Shown here piece after piece: positions 44,976 through 57,845 of a stretch of DNA of 64,000 nt. The first letter of the stretch is position 1; each line of letters opens with the position of its first letter. The stretch comes from Serpula lacrymans var. lacrymans S7.9 (lineage: Eukaryota > Basidiomycota > Agaricomycetes > Boletales > Serpulaceae). A model generated the notes under the pieces. The model worked only from the letters and a program-made list of their open reading frames with translations. It ran no database searches and was not told where the DNA came from. The stretch lies in contig NW_006763296.1 of NCBI RefSeq assembly GCF_000218685.1, positions 1,880,907-1,944,906 on the forward strand. The letters run 5' to 3'. A program made the translations under genes and the position numbers.

Positions 44976-46620
44976 ATGCCCTCTCTCATTACCCTGCCAG
45001 AGGACATCTTACTTGCTGTTTGTGCCCAGCTGTCAGTCGCTGATGTCCTGTCTTTGAAACAAGTGAGTATACCTTGGACGTAAATTCGCCTTTGACTCAT
45101 GCTTATCGCACGCATCGAACACGTAGACATGTCGTGTTCTACACACCTTTGCTGAAAATGACTATCTTTGGCATCAGATCATTCTCAATGTCGATCTGCC
45201 TTTGGACATCCCTTTTGATGTTGATCCGACATCTCTTTCAGCGTTCGAACTACAGAGGATTGTAGTCAGAGCCATGATGTTGGATCTTCGATGGCGGGAT
45301 ACAAACATGCCTACCTTCAAGGTAACACACTTGGCTCGTGACTCCCGCGATAATTACGTAGACAAGATGCAGCTACTCCCCGGAGCTCAGTATCTCGTGA
45401 CTACCCAGCGCAGGGGAGGCAGCACGCGAACACGACTGATATTATGGTCACTTAAGGATATGCGCAACCCTCACCACGTAGCTTCTTTCAATGTGGCAGC
45501 TCGGGTCAGTTCTTTCCACGCTGACCTTCGAGACGACGGTAAAGAGGTCCATGTAGCTGTTGTTGCTGACCTTGTTACAACACTGTGAGTAGGGTACTTA
45601 CCATATTTACGTGTGATCGTATCTTACTTTTCGACGCTAGGTTGCTTCAAGTCTATGCAATTTTACTCGAAGATCCTATCACACACATGGCTGAATCGCG
45701 CCTACTCTTCGATAGCTCTTCCAGGGGAACTATATTCTTGAAAGGCATTCCAGATAGAGTTATCGTTCGAAATAATCTGGTAGCTACTTCCTTCATCGGT
45801 AGAGTCCCAGGATCAAACATGCTCCTCGAATGGTATATATTTTTCTACAACATCGCCACCCATGCCCAGGTAATTGCGAAGCCCCCTGATCCAGTGGTAA
45901 CCTCGATTTCAGCCCTTAATTTTCCCAGTGCTCACGATCTGTCACTGCTAGGATCCTTACCAATATTCAAATATGTTTTTGTATCCTCAGCGAATTGCAC
46001 TCGTTAGTTCAGGCATGGCAGGCTTGACCATGACGGTATATAGCCTCCCGCAGGCCGTTTTGAACCATGAGCCTTCAAAGGACGCTAATACGTTACCACA
46101 CGCACTCCCTAGGCAAACCCTTGAACCGCTTACGCAAAAGTATTGTATGTGTGGGGAGGGAGGACCTCGTGATTCATTTTTCTCTGATGTCCTCCAGCAC
46201 CCCAAATTACCGCCGCCAGGAATATCGGTTCTGTCTTTTCAAGAATCTGACGCATCGATGGCCCATTTTTCTGTTGACTTGATATGTACCAAAGATCAAC
46301 AACCGGTCAAGTTGAGACCACATGGGCAGGTTGCATGCTCGAATGGCGTCACTAACGCATATCTCGGTGCAACTGGACGGCGAGCTGTATGGGTTGAGCG
46401 CAATTGGCAGGGTGACGAATACGTCGTCATCAAAAAGTGGTCGCTCTCTAGAACTGATGATAAGGAGCAGTCATGTTCAGGACCATCTGCACTGATTCCG
46501 AATTTTTCGTGCTTACCTTTCGATCCACGCGACTGCTATACGATGGCCTTTGATGAAACAACGTGCAGAGTGTGTATAGGACTCGCCTCGGGCGAGATGT
46601 ATGTCTTGGACATAATATAG
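44976..46620 (+). CDS. F-box protein
   Basis: The N-terminus is an F-box: MPSLITLPEDILLAVCAQLS, VADVLSLKQ, then after an intron TCRVLHTFAENDYLWHQIIL. F-box proteins connect targets to SCF ubiquitin ligases through Skp1. The rest (about 450 residues) has beta-propeller-like stretches, such as TRTRLILWSLKDMRNPHHVA, VASFNVAARVSSFHADLRDD, FYNIATHAQVIAKPP and RVCIGLASGEMYVLDII, without a countable repeat. Introns include one after SLKQ (GTGAGT), one after VTTL (GTGAGT) and one joining PPDPV to DPYQYSNMFLYPQRI (55 bases, GTAACC to CTGCTAG). The target is unknown. It reads like the many mushroom F-box proteins with WD-like C-termini. Confidence 0.8.
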
Positions 46621-47208
46621 GACCCATTGTGAACTTAGCATTTATTACGATAGCTGTTTTTCTTTTTTCTTTTGACTACTTTGCCCGTATGGGGTTGGCC
46701 TTTTTGGACATACGTAGTGTATTATGATAAGTTTAAATTGTGTTTCATCTGCGAGGAGTTGGGACTCCCGTTCTCCAACCGTCTACTTCTCTCGAAATAA
46801 TGACAGTGCCCTCTTGTGCTCATTGATTTTCGGAATCACTAACCGCACACTTTACTATGACATTGCTTTATACTGCTACGGTTTACAAACGCTTTCTAGT
46901 CATCTTCGTCACACGAGTCATACTGATCATACTTTACGTACCAAAATTTTTGAGAAAAGCCACGTGCACGTGAGTGCATATACTTTAGTCACGGTAAGTT
47001 TCCCTGTAATCGCGATCTACCATCTCGCACGGCGCTTTGAACCTCAACGTCCAAGTACTATAGTCACTTGTTCGTACACTTATCAGCATCTAGAGCGGGG
47101 AAAACCTCATCATATCACAGTGCTTGTAACTCTCTACAAACAGGTTTACAGGAACTCACAAGTCGCCTCGTGGACGCGTCTGGTTCTGAGGCTAGTCCAT
47201 TTGATACC
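46621..47208. other. upstream region of the exportin gene
   Basis: About 590 bp. An open frame at 46724-47347 overlaps the exportin start in another frame and has no recognisable domain. In the exportin frame a Met at 47068 would add 47 residues that do not look conserved. Confidence 0.5.
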
Positions 47209-50200
47209 ATGGACGAAGAAATCCAGCAGGTCGTGCAGGCGACCCTTATTGCCTACAACCCGTCTCAAGGACCTTTGCATCGACAGGCTTTGGAATTTCT
47301 CTCATCGCTTGAGCAGAACGCAAACAATACTTGGAGGCTCGCTCTGAAGCTTTTCGTCGATTTAGGCCCGGAAGGCGAGCGGAAGCATCCTGCACAAGCG
47401 CGTTTTCAAGCACTGAGAATCTTAGATGAGTTTTTCGATAATCGGTAAGTTATTCCGCACTTTCCGGGAGCTGCTACAGGAGTATCTTGTGGCGTCTCGT
47501 AGAGTTGCCTGCTGTAATTCATCATCGAGCATATGATTGACTCCTTGATGCAGATTTGAACCTCTAGATGAGGAATCTTTCCGCACTCTTCAACAATCAA
47601 TTATTTCTTATATACAATCGGAATATGTTTATGGCTCTGCTGAAGCAAACGCAACATGTAAGAGTCCTGTCGTGAATATCTTAGTTCACGGCTCTAACCC
47701 CTTTTACAGTTTTGCGCAATAAGTTCTCGCATACATTGACTCTCTTCTTCTTATGCACTTATGCTGAACAATGGTCGTCATTCTTTAATGATCTATTCTC
47801 TCTCATCCGCCCCGCCGAATCTTCCTCACAATCCACTTTCAACCATCACATTTCTCTTCTTTTCTTTCACATCGTCTTAGAAATCTCAGGAGAAGTAGCA
47901 GACCAGATGATCAAGTCAGCCAGACCATACAACCCTATTCGACATACACGTGATGCCAGAGTGAGAGATGCCGTGCGGGAACGGGATGCAGCGGGAATTA
48001 ATGAAGCAGTCTTAACAATCGTTGCTGATGGTGCAGAGAGGATGGCATCATTGCGAAAAAATGAAGGGTCTGCAGAAACAGAGCGAGAATTGGGTATTGT
48101 TTCCGAAGTTGTAGATTGGGGTATCAGGACCTTTGGATCGTATGTCGGTAAGTGATATTACTTGTGACGACTTTTTTTTCGCTTGTTGACATCGTGATAT
48201 ATAGGGTGGATAGATATCAACCTAACTGTAACACCAACAACTGTGCCATTGCTCTTCACACTTTTGTCTGATACATCGCTACCAATCCGCTTGGCAACTT
48301 CTGTCGCCTTACTCCGCATAATCTCAAAAGGCTTGAAAGAACCGGAAGACAAGCTACAACTTATCAAGGTATTATCTTTGGGCCAAGTTATAGATGCCCT
48401 GGAGACCAAAACCCGTGCTCAACAAATAGAACGTGGACTAGATGTGGATGAGGCCGAAGAATCATATAGGGAAGCTCTAGGGAAATTGTTGAATGTTCTT
48501 GGCCTGGAGCTCGCTAAGTTGGCAGATGTAAATATCTATCACAGTCATGGTTTCTTTATTGCTAAGTTTATTCGCAGGAATGTCCTAAACCAGAGATAAG
48601 CTCAGAAGCAACTCAACTTCTGAACCAAATTTTCCCTGTCATGTTGCGCTTCATGGCAGATAAATACGATGACACTTGCTCGACCGTTTTCCCTGTACTA
48701 CAAACAATATTGGGGAGTGTACGTATGCTTTTCAAGTTTTACCATCTGTGAAAACACTTATCACAAAGCATATTTTTAGTATAAGCGTAGTCGTAAAATG
48801 TCATCGGATCCCATTGACGAAACAAAACGCTCTTTCCTCATTTCACTCTTGCGTGTCATACTGGAGAAGATGAAATGGGACGACGAAACCGATCTCGACG
48901 ATATGGACGAGGGCGACAAAACTGCGTTTGAAACTTTGCGAAAGGTATCGTCTCCTCCCTGCTGATATCTGTATTCACTCCAAATCGTATGATATAGGAT
49001 CTGCGATCTTTCATGGATTCTGTGTTGATGATAGACCAGGACCTCGTCACCGATGCAGTGCGGACATTAGCTCTTAATACTCTATCCGCTTATCACCAGA
49101 ATGCTGCGAGTGTAAAATGGCACGACGCAGAACTTGCGATTTACCTGGTCTATATCTTTGGTGAAATTAATAAAAGTACGCGCTGCATGTTTTTCATATT
49201 TCCTAACCTAATCCTAAATGTAACGATTCCAGGTGGTGGAAAGGGTCGCGCTGCATTTTGTCAAGCACCTCTTGTTGCTAAGGAGAAGCGGAAGGAAACA
49301 GATTATTCAGAATATCCATTGACAAGCCATGGAGAAATGTTGATTGCCCTTGTGCAATCTGGGATTTCGAAATATCCACACCGAATGGTGACCATGCAAT
49401 TTTTTGAGGCAGTCTCACGATATGGCGATTTTTTCAAAATACGTAAGGATTGCATCATGCCTACACTGGAGGCTATGGTTGACATTCGGTCAGTCGACTT
49501 GTTAGATGTAATTAGAAGTCACTGACCTGCGTTATTGAAGTGGCCTGCACAATCCTGAGTCAAGCGTGCGCACAAGGGCATACTACTTATTTCATCGTTT
49601 TATTAAAGATGTCAAGAATGACATATCACCAGACGTTGCTATCGGCCTTATCGAAAGTATTCGTGATGTCCTGGTTATCCAGATAGAACTTCCAGAACTC
49701 GAGAGCCCAGAACAAGACATGCTCACAGAAGCGATTCGTAATCCTGGAGCCTTTGATTCGCAATTATACTTATACGAGACTGTGGGTGTCTTGCTGTCAT
49801 TGCTTTTCAAATCCCCGGAGCAACAAGCGGCATTGTTGCTTTCCGTCTTGACACCACTCATGGACGACCTATCGCTTAACCTGCGACTAACGAAGGGAGC
49901 ACAAGACTTCTTGCCTATCCTGACAATCCACCATACGATCATGGCTCTCGGCAATGTTGCAAAAGGTTTCCCAGACTACCCTTGTCCTCTTCCAGAAGGG
50001 TATACTCTGCCGCCCCTAGATGTCTTCAATCAAGTCGCTCAGGCAATTCTCATGTGTCTGGAAGCCATGAACGTTTTCGAGGTAGTACGAGATGCAGTAT
50101 GTTCATTATGATTCAAAAGTATGTACTATGGTGCTCACTACTATGGCAGACAAGATTTGCCTTCGCGCGTATAATAGCTACTACAGGCCCGACTGCCACA

Positions 50201-51125
50201 CATTTTATCCCACCTCTGATGGCCAATCTTCTTGCTCATTTCGAACCTTCAGAGCTTGTCGACTTTATGAACTTCATTGGGCTTCTCATCCACAAGCTTC
50301 AGGTTCGTAGGTTAGAGTATGAATGATCTATGGAATCTGACTACTCCACAGAAGGAGATGTTTGATGTTCTTGATCAACTAATCGGCCCTTTGAGCGCGC
50401 ATATCACCCAGCTGTTTTCCCAGCCAGTCACTGGGACGGACGACGAGCTCAGTCACGCTGACACTAAGCGGGCCTATCTTGCGCTCCTTACCAATATTAT
50501 GTCTTCCAAATTGCAAGGTATCTTCACCTCCAAACGTGAGTAAATCACTTAACATGTGACTTCAATTATCTTAATCATTCTATTCGCAGGCAACAAAGGT
50601 GCTCTCGAACCCTTATTAGAGAGCATGCAACATTTGGCGGAAGACATATCAGATTCAAGCAGCCAGAAGGCTGCGTTTGCTTTCCTAGGTCGCTGCGTTA
50701 GCGTCTGGTGCCAGCTTGACCCTGAACAATCAGTACCCAACGAGGAGGGGCTGCCTGGCTTTGAGCGCTTTGTATACGAACGGCTTGTTCCTGCTGCATT
50801 CAGAGTTCTTTCATCTCCACAATTCAATCCCAAAGACGGACAGATGTCAATGGTAAATTTTTATATCTTGACCATCTCTTTACAAGTCTAATTTTATTCT
50901 CGAGTGCAGGTTTTGAATGAAATTGCCACTTTTCTTCAAACCGTCTGCAAAGCCAGAGGCTCGGAAGCTCACAATTTCTTCGTATCTGTCTTTCTGCCTT
51001 CCCAAAACTGGCCCCCGGAAACGGCCATGGAATTCACAACAAAGCTACGAGATCTAGATCCCAAAACTTTCCGGAAATATTTCTCCGACTTTGTGCGTTC
51101 GTCTCGCTCTCAGACAGGCTCGTAG
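47209..51125 (+). CDS. tRNA exportin (Exportin-T / Los1)
   Basis: Carries tRNA from nucleus to cytoplasm with Ran-GTP. About 17 exons give roughly 1050 residues of HEAT-type helices. It starts MDEEIQQVVQATLIAYNPSQ, LHRQALEFLSSLEQNANNTW (importin-beta N-terminal type). Diagnostic stretches follow: LRNKFSHTLTLFFLCTYAEQ, WSSFFNDLFSLIRP (Xpo1-like region), FHIVLEISGEVADQMIKSAR, YRLM-like loop replaced by KADKYDDTCSTVFPVL, SSVRTRAYYLFHRFIKDVKN, DFLPILTIHHTIMALGNVAK and FPDYPCP, and ATHFIPPLMANLLAHFEPSE. The end is RSSRSQTGS. Length and the NPESSVRTRAYYLFHRF region match Los1/XPOT. The start at 47209 gives the usual N-terminus. Cullin-3 follows 417 bases downstream on the same strand. Confidence 0.94.
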
Positions 51126-51542
51126 TACGAGCGTGCTTCAAGTAAAAAAGATCCACTATCAATTATCTCACTAATTGGCGCTTCACGTTTTCATCTCCTC
51201 CATTTTCGCTGTATGCATTACACATATCTCTACACATATCCCCTTGATATCTTTTGTTGCCCACTTCCATATTATCAGCGTCTGGCCGGTTGGTGTAAAA
51301 ATCTCCGTTCTGTCATTGTTGGAAAGAATTGTAATCTTCATTACCACAGTCACCATCGAAGGGAACTTGGTTCGAGTTAGTCCGTATGAAATATGGCCGT
51401 TTGTAGTGCTGCATGCGCGGCAGTCCTATTTTGACCTATTTATCAACACCTTCTGGAAATAATATGCGTAAATAAAGTCCAAATCCAATCGCCACTTCTT
51501 GCATGACCATGATCATTAATAAGGCTTAAGGTCTATGAAAGC
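51126..51542. other. intergenic between exportin-T and cullin-3
   Basis: About 420 bp, pyrimidine-rich, with no gene recognised. Presumed cullin-3 promoter and leader. Confidence 0.5.
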
Positions 51543-54500
51543 ATGGCAGCAGGTAAGCAATTAGAAATCCTTATTTTTCGGTTTACTTAATGCAAGGACC
51601 TTAGTACGTAAAGTGAAACCTAAGATTGTGAGTGAATCGTCGTCATTGTCGTACTCCTTACATATTCTGTCCTTTACGACCACAGAAACCTCCGAAAAAG
51701 GTATGACAATTCATATCTGGGTATAGAACAGGGCTGAAATGATGTCAAGCATACACTAGATCCACCTACTGAGGAAATATGGTCAAGATTGGCCGAAAAT
51801 ATCCGTGAAATCCACAACCACAATGCTTCTAACCTGTCCTTTGAAGAGAACTATCGGATCGCATACAAAATGGTGCTCAACAAACAGGGAGCTTTGGTTT
51901 ATGACGGAGTTCGCCAGTTGGTTGCCGAAAATGTTGATAGGCTTGCAAAGAACGAAATTATCCCCGCCTTCCCCAGTGGTGCGAACGATGATCCAATGCA
52001 ACAAAGTCAGGAAGGCGAGCTTCTTCTCAAAGCATTGAGACGTGTTTGGGATGATCACACTGGAAACATGTCGAAATTACGCGATATACTCAAGTATATG
52101 GTGCAGTGCTTTGTCTTACCCGCGTTCGCCGCTAATTTCTCCCTCACAAGGACCGCGTTTATACGAAGGCCCACGATGTACCAGAAATATGGGAAGTGGG
52201 ACTGGCCCTTTTTCTGAAACACATAATACGTCCACCAATACAACAACATCTTATTTCTGCCGTGTTGTCCTTGATTCAAATTGAGCGCGATGGATATGTG
52301 ATCAGTCGCTCGGCTGTGAAAGAATGTGTAGACGTCTTTTTGCAGCTGGGTGTTGACCACGATGGCCCATCTATCTATAAGCGAGATTTGGAGCCATCTG
52401 TCCTTGAATCAAGCGAAGCGTTCTACAGTAATGAGGGAAAGCGACTGCTAGAGTCGTGTGATGCTCCTGAATATCTACGAAGGGTGGGCTACATTTAGAA
52501 ACTTTCTGGGACTCAATTTCTCAAGTCCTTTTGCAGGTTGAAGCTCGATTTGATTCCGAACAGGATCGCACAAACCACTACCTATACTCTCAGACTGCCA
52601 ATCCTCTTCGTGCTATTCTTGAGAACCACCTTCTTACACCAAATTTGTTGACCATCATCAATATGCCAAATTCAGGCATGGATATTATGATTGATCTCGA
52701 CAAATTACAGGATCTGAACCGGCTTTATCGTCTATTCATCATGGTGCCCACTGGACTTCCTACACTTCGGAAGGCTCTCAAAGATTCCATTGCGCAGAGG
52801 GGTAGAGTCATTAATCAGGCATCTTTGTCTGCCGATGGCGATCAGGACAGTGGTGATGGTGGTGCCACTGAACCTGGTGATTCTGCTAAAGGCAAAGGCA
52901 AAGCGAAAGCGCGCGCTCCAGGTATTGGGTCTCAGACATTAACTCTCGCTCTCAAATGGGTGCAAGATGTCCTCGATCTAAAGGATAAGTTTGATCATGT
53001 ATGGAAACAGGCATTACGGAGTGATAGAGATATCGACAGCTCTATGAATGAGGCAAGCCCTACTTCCTGCGGCTAACACTCGTCCACTCTCTTATAACTA
53101 TATTTGCAGGCTTTCGAAGATTTCGTCAACCTGAACGAAAAAGCACCCGAGTTTATATCGCTTTTCATTGACGAAAACCTGAAGAAGGGTCTCAAAGGGG
53201 TGAAGGATTTATCTTGCTCATTTAGGACGATCCCTCTAATGATTAGCATATGTCTAGAAAACCGATATAGAGGTGGACGCTGTCTTGGATAAAACCATTA
53301 CAGTTTTTCGTTATGTCTCGGAGAAAGATGCGTTCGAGCGCTACTACAAGAACCATCTCGCCAAACGTTTACTACTAGGTAGATCCGTATCAGATGACGC
53401 AGAACGAGGCATGTTAGCTAAGCTCAAGGTGGAGTGTGGCTACCAGTTCACGCAGAAGTTGGAAGGCATGTTCAATGATATGAAAATATCTGCTGATACC
53501 ATGCAAGCATATCGTAACCACCTGGAGAACACTTCGGTAAGCGTCCAGTATTCTGAGCGTCTTTCTTTCTCACGGAAGCTGCGTAGGCTCCAGATATTGA
53601 AATATCAGTTATCGTAATGACGTCCACCTTTTGGCCTATGTCGCATTCCAGCGCAACCTGCGCGTTGCCAGAAAGCTTGACAAAGGCCTGCAAGTCCTTT
53701 GAGCAATTTTATCTCAGCAGGCATTCTGGACGACGTTTGACGTGGCAGTCATCCCTTGGGAATGCCGATGTTCGTGTCACGTTCAAGTCCAGAAAACACG
53801 ATCTCAACGTCTCGACATTCGCCCTTGTCATTCTGCTTCTTTTCGAAGATTTACCGGATAACGAGTTTCTAACGTATAAGGCAATAATCATCCAAGTATT
53901 CTTGTTGGGTACGCCTGACTGACGCGTTACCAACAGGAAATCAAAGAGGCTACCTCAATCGTTGACGTGGAGTTACAGCGCCATTTACAATCTCTAGCCT
54001 GCGCTAAATATAAGATCCTGAAGAAACACCCCCCAGGTCGGGATGTGGATTCAACAGATTCATTTTCCTTCAACAGTGACTTCACGTGTCCAATGCAAAA
54101 AATAAAAATCGGTACGATTGCTTCCAAGGTGGAGACAGTTGACGAACGGAAGGAAACCCGAGATAAAATTGAGGAAGAGCGACGCCTCCAGACAGAGGTG
54201 AGTGGGTGTCATTTGCTATAGTTGTGCATTCACCTCATGTCACTCTGTATGGCGAAGGCTTGCATTGTGCGCATAATGAAAGATCGCAAGCACATGACGC
54301 ACAATGAGCTTGTTAACGAAGTAACTCGCCAACTTGCAAGCCGTTTCCAGCCGAACCCGCTCAGCATTAAGAAGCGAATTGAAGGATTGATCGACGTATG
54401 TCTCTGCTTTAACTCTCCTTGCACAGTTCATTGACACTCGGGTCCAGCGAGAATATTTAGAACGTTGTGAAGACCGGAAATCCTACAACTACCTAGTATG

Positions 54501-54552
54501 TTGCCAAGCCCTGGTCTTCGTGATTATGCTGATATCAGGTGCTCAGGCATGA
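51543..54552 (+). CDS. cullin-3, scaffold of BTB ubiquitin ligases
   Basis: Scaffold that binds BTB adaptors at its N-terminus and Rbx1 at its C-terminus. Three small exons (10, 23 and 15 bases) encode [16 protein letters not shown], the Cul3-type N-terminal extension that precedes [20 protein letters not shown] and [20 protein letters not shown]. Then come [20 protein letters not shown], cullin repeats, a Lys/Ala low-complexity insert ([10 protein letters not shown]), the cullin homology region [55 protein letters not shown], and the neddylation segment [20 protein letters not shown] (acceptor Lys in VRIMK). The C-terminus is [17 protein letters not shown]. The last exon holds only the final Ala codon and stop (54547-54552). 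About 14 introns. Complete. Confidence 0.95.
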
Positions 54553-55930
54553 ATGTTGCATGAAGTTCATCTTTTTCCCGTGTAGTGTATTTACATAGCA
54601 CCAGAGCATCTACCATACATTTGACCCAAAGTAGGGGGGTAATAATAATGGCCGAAACTAAGCAGGTCTTGTGTGCAGTGCTCTTACTCAGTGCAATAGC
54701 ATATCTCGTGCTAATCGAACCAACATTCTATCTCCCTAGCCAGACTAAATTACTTGTATGACCATCGATATCAGTAAATGAGCATCATCCTCTTGCAATA
54801 GCAATTTGTAGATAAACTAACAAATGAAAGATATCCTCCATTTCATTGTCCTAATTCTAACATACCATACATTGACAAATGATATGTAGGCTCAAACGAC
54901 GTACGGAGCTACAAGGCCCCATAGGTACACCGCCCGAGACTTAACGACCTGGGTTATTTAATTTTTGAATCACACGAGAATTCCCGTGATAGCAACAGTA
55001 CACAGAGAGTGGAGACAAGGAAACCCAAATTTGGCCTTCTTCAAGACGCAGTTGGTTCCTTCAACCCTATCTGATGTATCAACTCTGCTAAAAATTAGCT
55101 CATCACATCGAACATATTCAAAGAATGAACTCACATGCTACTTGGCCACTGGCCAGGTCAATCTAGCCGACAACTTGTCAGCCCTAGCACATTACAAGAC
55201 GCCACCTACAGCAGTTGTGAGCACGACTCAAACTGATGAACAAAACATATAAACACAAACCAAAATGTAATACTGAATATGCCCTTCCAAAATGAGAGAG
55301 ATGCCGAACAGACACTCCAACATAACTAATCACAGAAGCGAACACCTGACATCTGAGATAGAATCTACGTTAGCATCGTGCATCGACGGAAAACAGACGA
55401 TATACTTGCCAAGTGAACCAACAAAATCTTACTGACCAAACCAGATAAAGAGATTATCTATGTCCGGAAGGTCCTGCAGTGCTTTACAACGATGGTCTAG
55501 CAAAACGATGACAATCAGCCTCGATAAATATATGAGAGCGTTATGAAGGTGCTCACCGACTATCCCAGTCTCCACATCGTTGGGGGTCACAATCAAGCTC
55601 CCAAAGAATTCGTTGGGCATACTCAGCGAGTTATATATATCGTCAGCATGCTTTAGGGGAGGTCAGGTTTAACCCAGCGGCATTAGCAGACCACAGTATG
55701 GAAGAAACGGCGGTGGCGCGGCCCACTCGGCTTTGCAAGACACTTTGCTGGCTGACAGGCATAAAGGCACCCACAGGTGTCAGCAATAGCAATAGGCCTT
55801 TTATGTATAAAATGAAGACAAAGCGATTGTAATTCATTATCCTCACACCGGCGTCAGCACGCATGTCAGGTGCAACAGTTGTTTCTAATATAGCCGTCTC
55901 TTACAAGACTGTTCCACCACCTCATGTAGT
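54553..55930. other. long convergent intergenic region
   Basis: About 1.4 kb with no recognised gene. Small frames exist at 54965-55252 (plus) and at 55429-55620 and 55643-55864 (minus). The last has a hydrophobic start (FVFILYIKGLLLLLTPVGAF) but no homology I can see. Confidence 0.45.
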
Positions 55931-57603
55931 CTATAGTTCGTCTTTCTGACGTTCCCTTGAGCCATAGAATGCTTCTGCAAGTTCTGGAAATAGATAAGAT
56001 GAGAGTGGGGTTTTCTTCAATGAATAGCTACTCACTGCGTCGCATATCAGGACCAAGTTCCACAGGTAACACAACGTTATATTCAATAAAGAGGTCACCA
56101 TGCGTATACTGCTCGAATACTGGCATGCCTTCTCCAGCAATCATCTGAACGAAACCTGGGAGTCGAGTACAATTAGCTTGCATACACACAAGAAAGCAAT
56201 ATCACGTACCAGGCTGTGTTACACCTGTCCGGTCCAATGTAACTATATGACCATCGAGATGCGTAAGATTCCGTTGGAATCCAAGCAACGCCTATCATAG
56301 AACAAATTATTGAATACATAAAGACAACGATAAACGCATAAAACGAACGGACCTCTTCAATACCAATAGTTTCCCTCCAGTACAAACTACTTTCCTTCCT
56401 GCGCCAGCTTCCTTTTTCTTTCTTGCTCTTTATTCGCAGAATGATATCACCTGCTTCCCAATCAGGGCTCTCGTCGCCCTCGCCATCAAATACAACCTCG
56501 TGTCCTTCAGGTGTACCCGGGTCGACCTCCAGCGTATATTGGGCCATGTGGTCGATGACCTTCTGACCCTTGCAATGCGGGCACTCTTTGACGATAACTC
56601 GTCCTCGCCCACTGCAGTCGTTGCAGGTCATCTGAGTTTGCGCAAACATACCCGGGAAGACTTGTTGCCTGCCAACCTTCACGCCCGATCCACCACAACC
56701 GGAACAGGTATGAATGTCACTATCTGACGCAGCTCCCGAACCTCGACAGTGGTCGCAAAGAATGTTTTTCTTGACCATGAACTTGAAAAACAGGTGAATG
56801 AGAGATATTTGAATGAAAGAACGGATAACACACATCTATGCTGGCACCTTTATACCTGAAGATAATCAGTTAGTCTATGAGAAGGAAGAATTAACAATGG
56901 CTCACATATCAGCCAGGGTGATTTCAAAATCCATCGTTGAAGTCGGTCCTCTACGCACTTGCTGTTGTGACGCAACTGTATTCGAAGTATTATGTTAGCA
57001 AAGATATGGAGCCAAAGGGCCCGTTTGCCTACTCACAGCCTCCACCAAAGAAGTTGGCAAAAATGTCATGTGGATTTGCATATTGCTGGCCGCCTTCATG
57101 AGCCTTCAATCCCTCCTATTTATTTGGTTAGCATATATGTCTCTCCTATGAACTAAAGTACTCACTTCACCGTGGCGATCATATATTTGACGTTTCTACA
57201 ACAAGTTAGTAAGTCGAGTATCAACACCAGTTATCCTCTTATCCTCACCGTTGAATCCGATAGAACTTCATATGCTATTTACCGCGGAAGAGCTCAATAA
57301 AGGCTATAAACGAGGGTCCTTATCAACATACCATGCGCAATCTCCACGAATTTCGCCTCCGCTCCTGGCTCCTGGTTCTTGTCTGGGTGGTATTTTCTGC
57401 TCAAACGTTTGTAAGCCTTCCGGATATCTTGCTCCGATGCATGTTTCGAAACTATTAAACAGAAATAATAAGTAAAAATATAATTTCGACTAGTTCGTGC
57501 GCGCCTTGGACTGACGCTCGAGTGTTTTGTATAGATCTGCCGCATTCACCAATACGGTGAAGATAAGACACAGCAGTAGTACGTAGTAAGCTGTGAAGAA
57601 CAT
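55931..57603 (-). CDS. ER-lumenal Hsp40 co-chaperone, Scj1 type
   Basis: J-protein partner of BiP/Kar2 in the ER lumen. The signal peptide is [20 protein letters not shown] with Ala. The J domain follows: [40 protein letters not shown] (HPD intact). A short Gly/Phe linker spans several small exons. The zinc-binding domain has four CxxCxGxG-type repeats: [34 protein letters not shown] and [10 protein letters not shown]. The substrate-binding C-terminal domain contains [20 protein letters not shown] and [20 protein letters not shown]. The end RERQKDEL is an ER-retention KDEL with stop at 55931-55933. About 11 introns. About 370 residues, normal for Scj1. It is divergent from the carrier gene by 242 bases. 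Confidence 0.94.
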
Positions 57604-57845
57604 ATTCTAGGATTAAGAATAAGAGCCTAAGGTTTATTCTGGAAGGCTACCCAGAGCAACGAAATAAACTCGAAGGATATGTCTCTGGGTCAAAATGCGA
57701 GTGCAGCTCCGGTTGAAACAGTTTTTGGAAACGACACGTCGCGTTCTGCCATGTGGCCTCACTTTATTCGCTTACCTTATTTGGTATATGACAAATCTTC
57801 CAGTAATTAGAGACTTTTTTTACTCAGAGAACTCTGAACGCGTGC
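57604..57845. promoter_or_regulatory. bidirectional promoter of the Scj1-like and Oac1-like genes
   Basis: The 242 bases between the divergent starts must serve both genes. CACGTC at 57735-57740 (GACGTG on the Scj1 strand) shares the core seen in the PDI promoter. A six-base match may be chance. Confidence 0.4.

Noticed and set aside
45895..46015. Apparent frame change in the F-box gene
   Set aside because: A 55-base intron (GTAACC to CTGCTAG) restores the frame and joins PPDPV to DPYQYSNMF.
44976..54552. F-box gene and cullin-3 as one ubiquitin-ligase cluster
   Set aside because: F-box proteins work with Cul1 through Skp1, and Cul3 uses BTB proteins. Proximity is likely chance.
54965..55252. 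95-codon frame between cullin-3 and Scj1 as a gene
   Set aside because: No recognisable motif, and the surrounding 1.4 kb lacks coding character.
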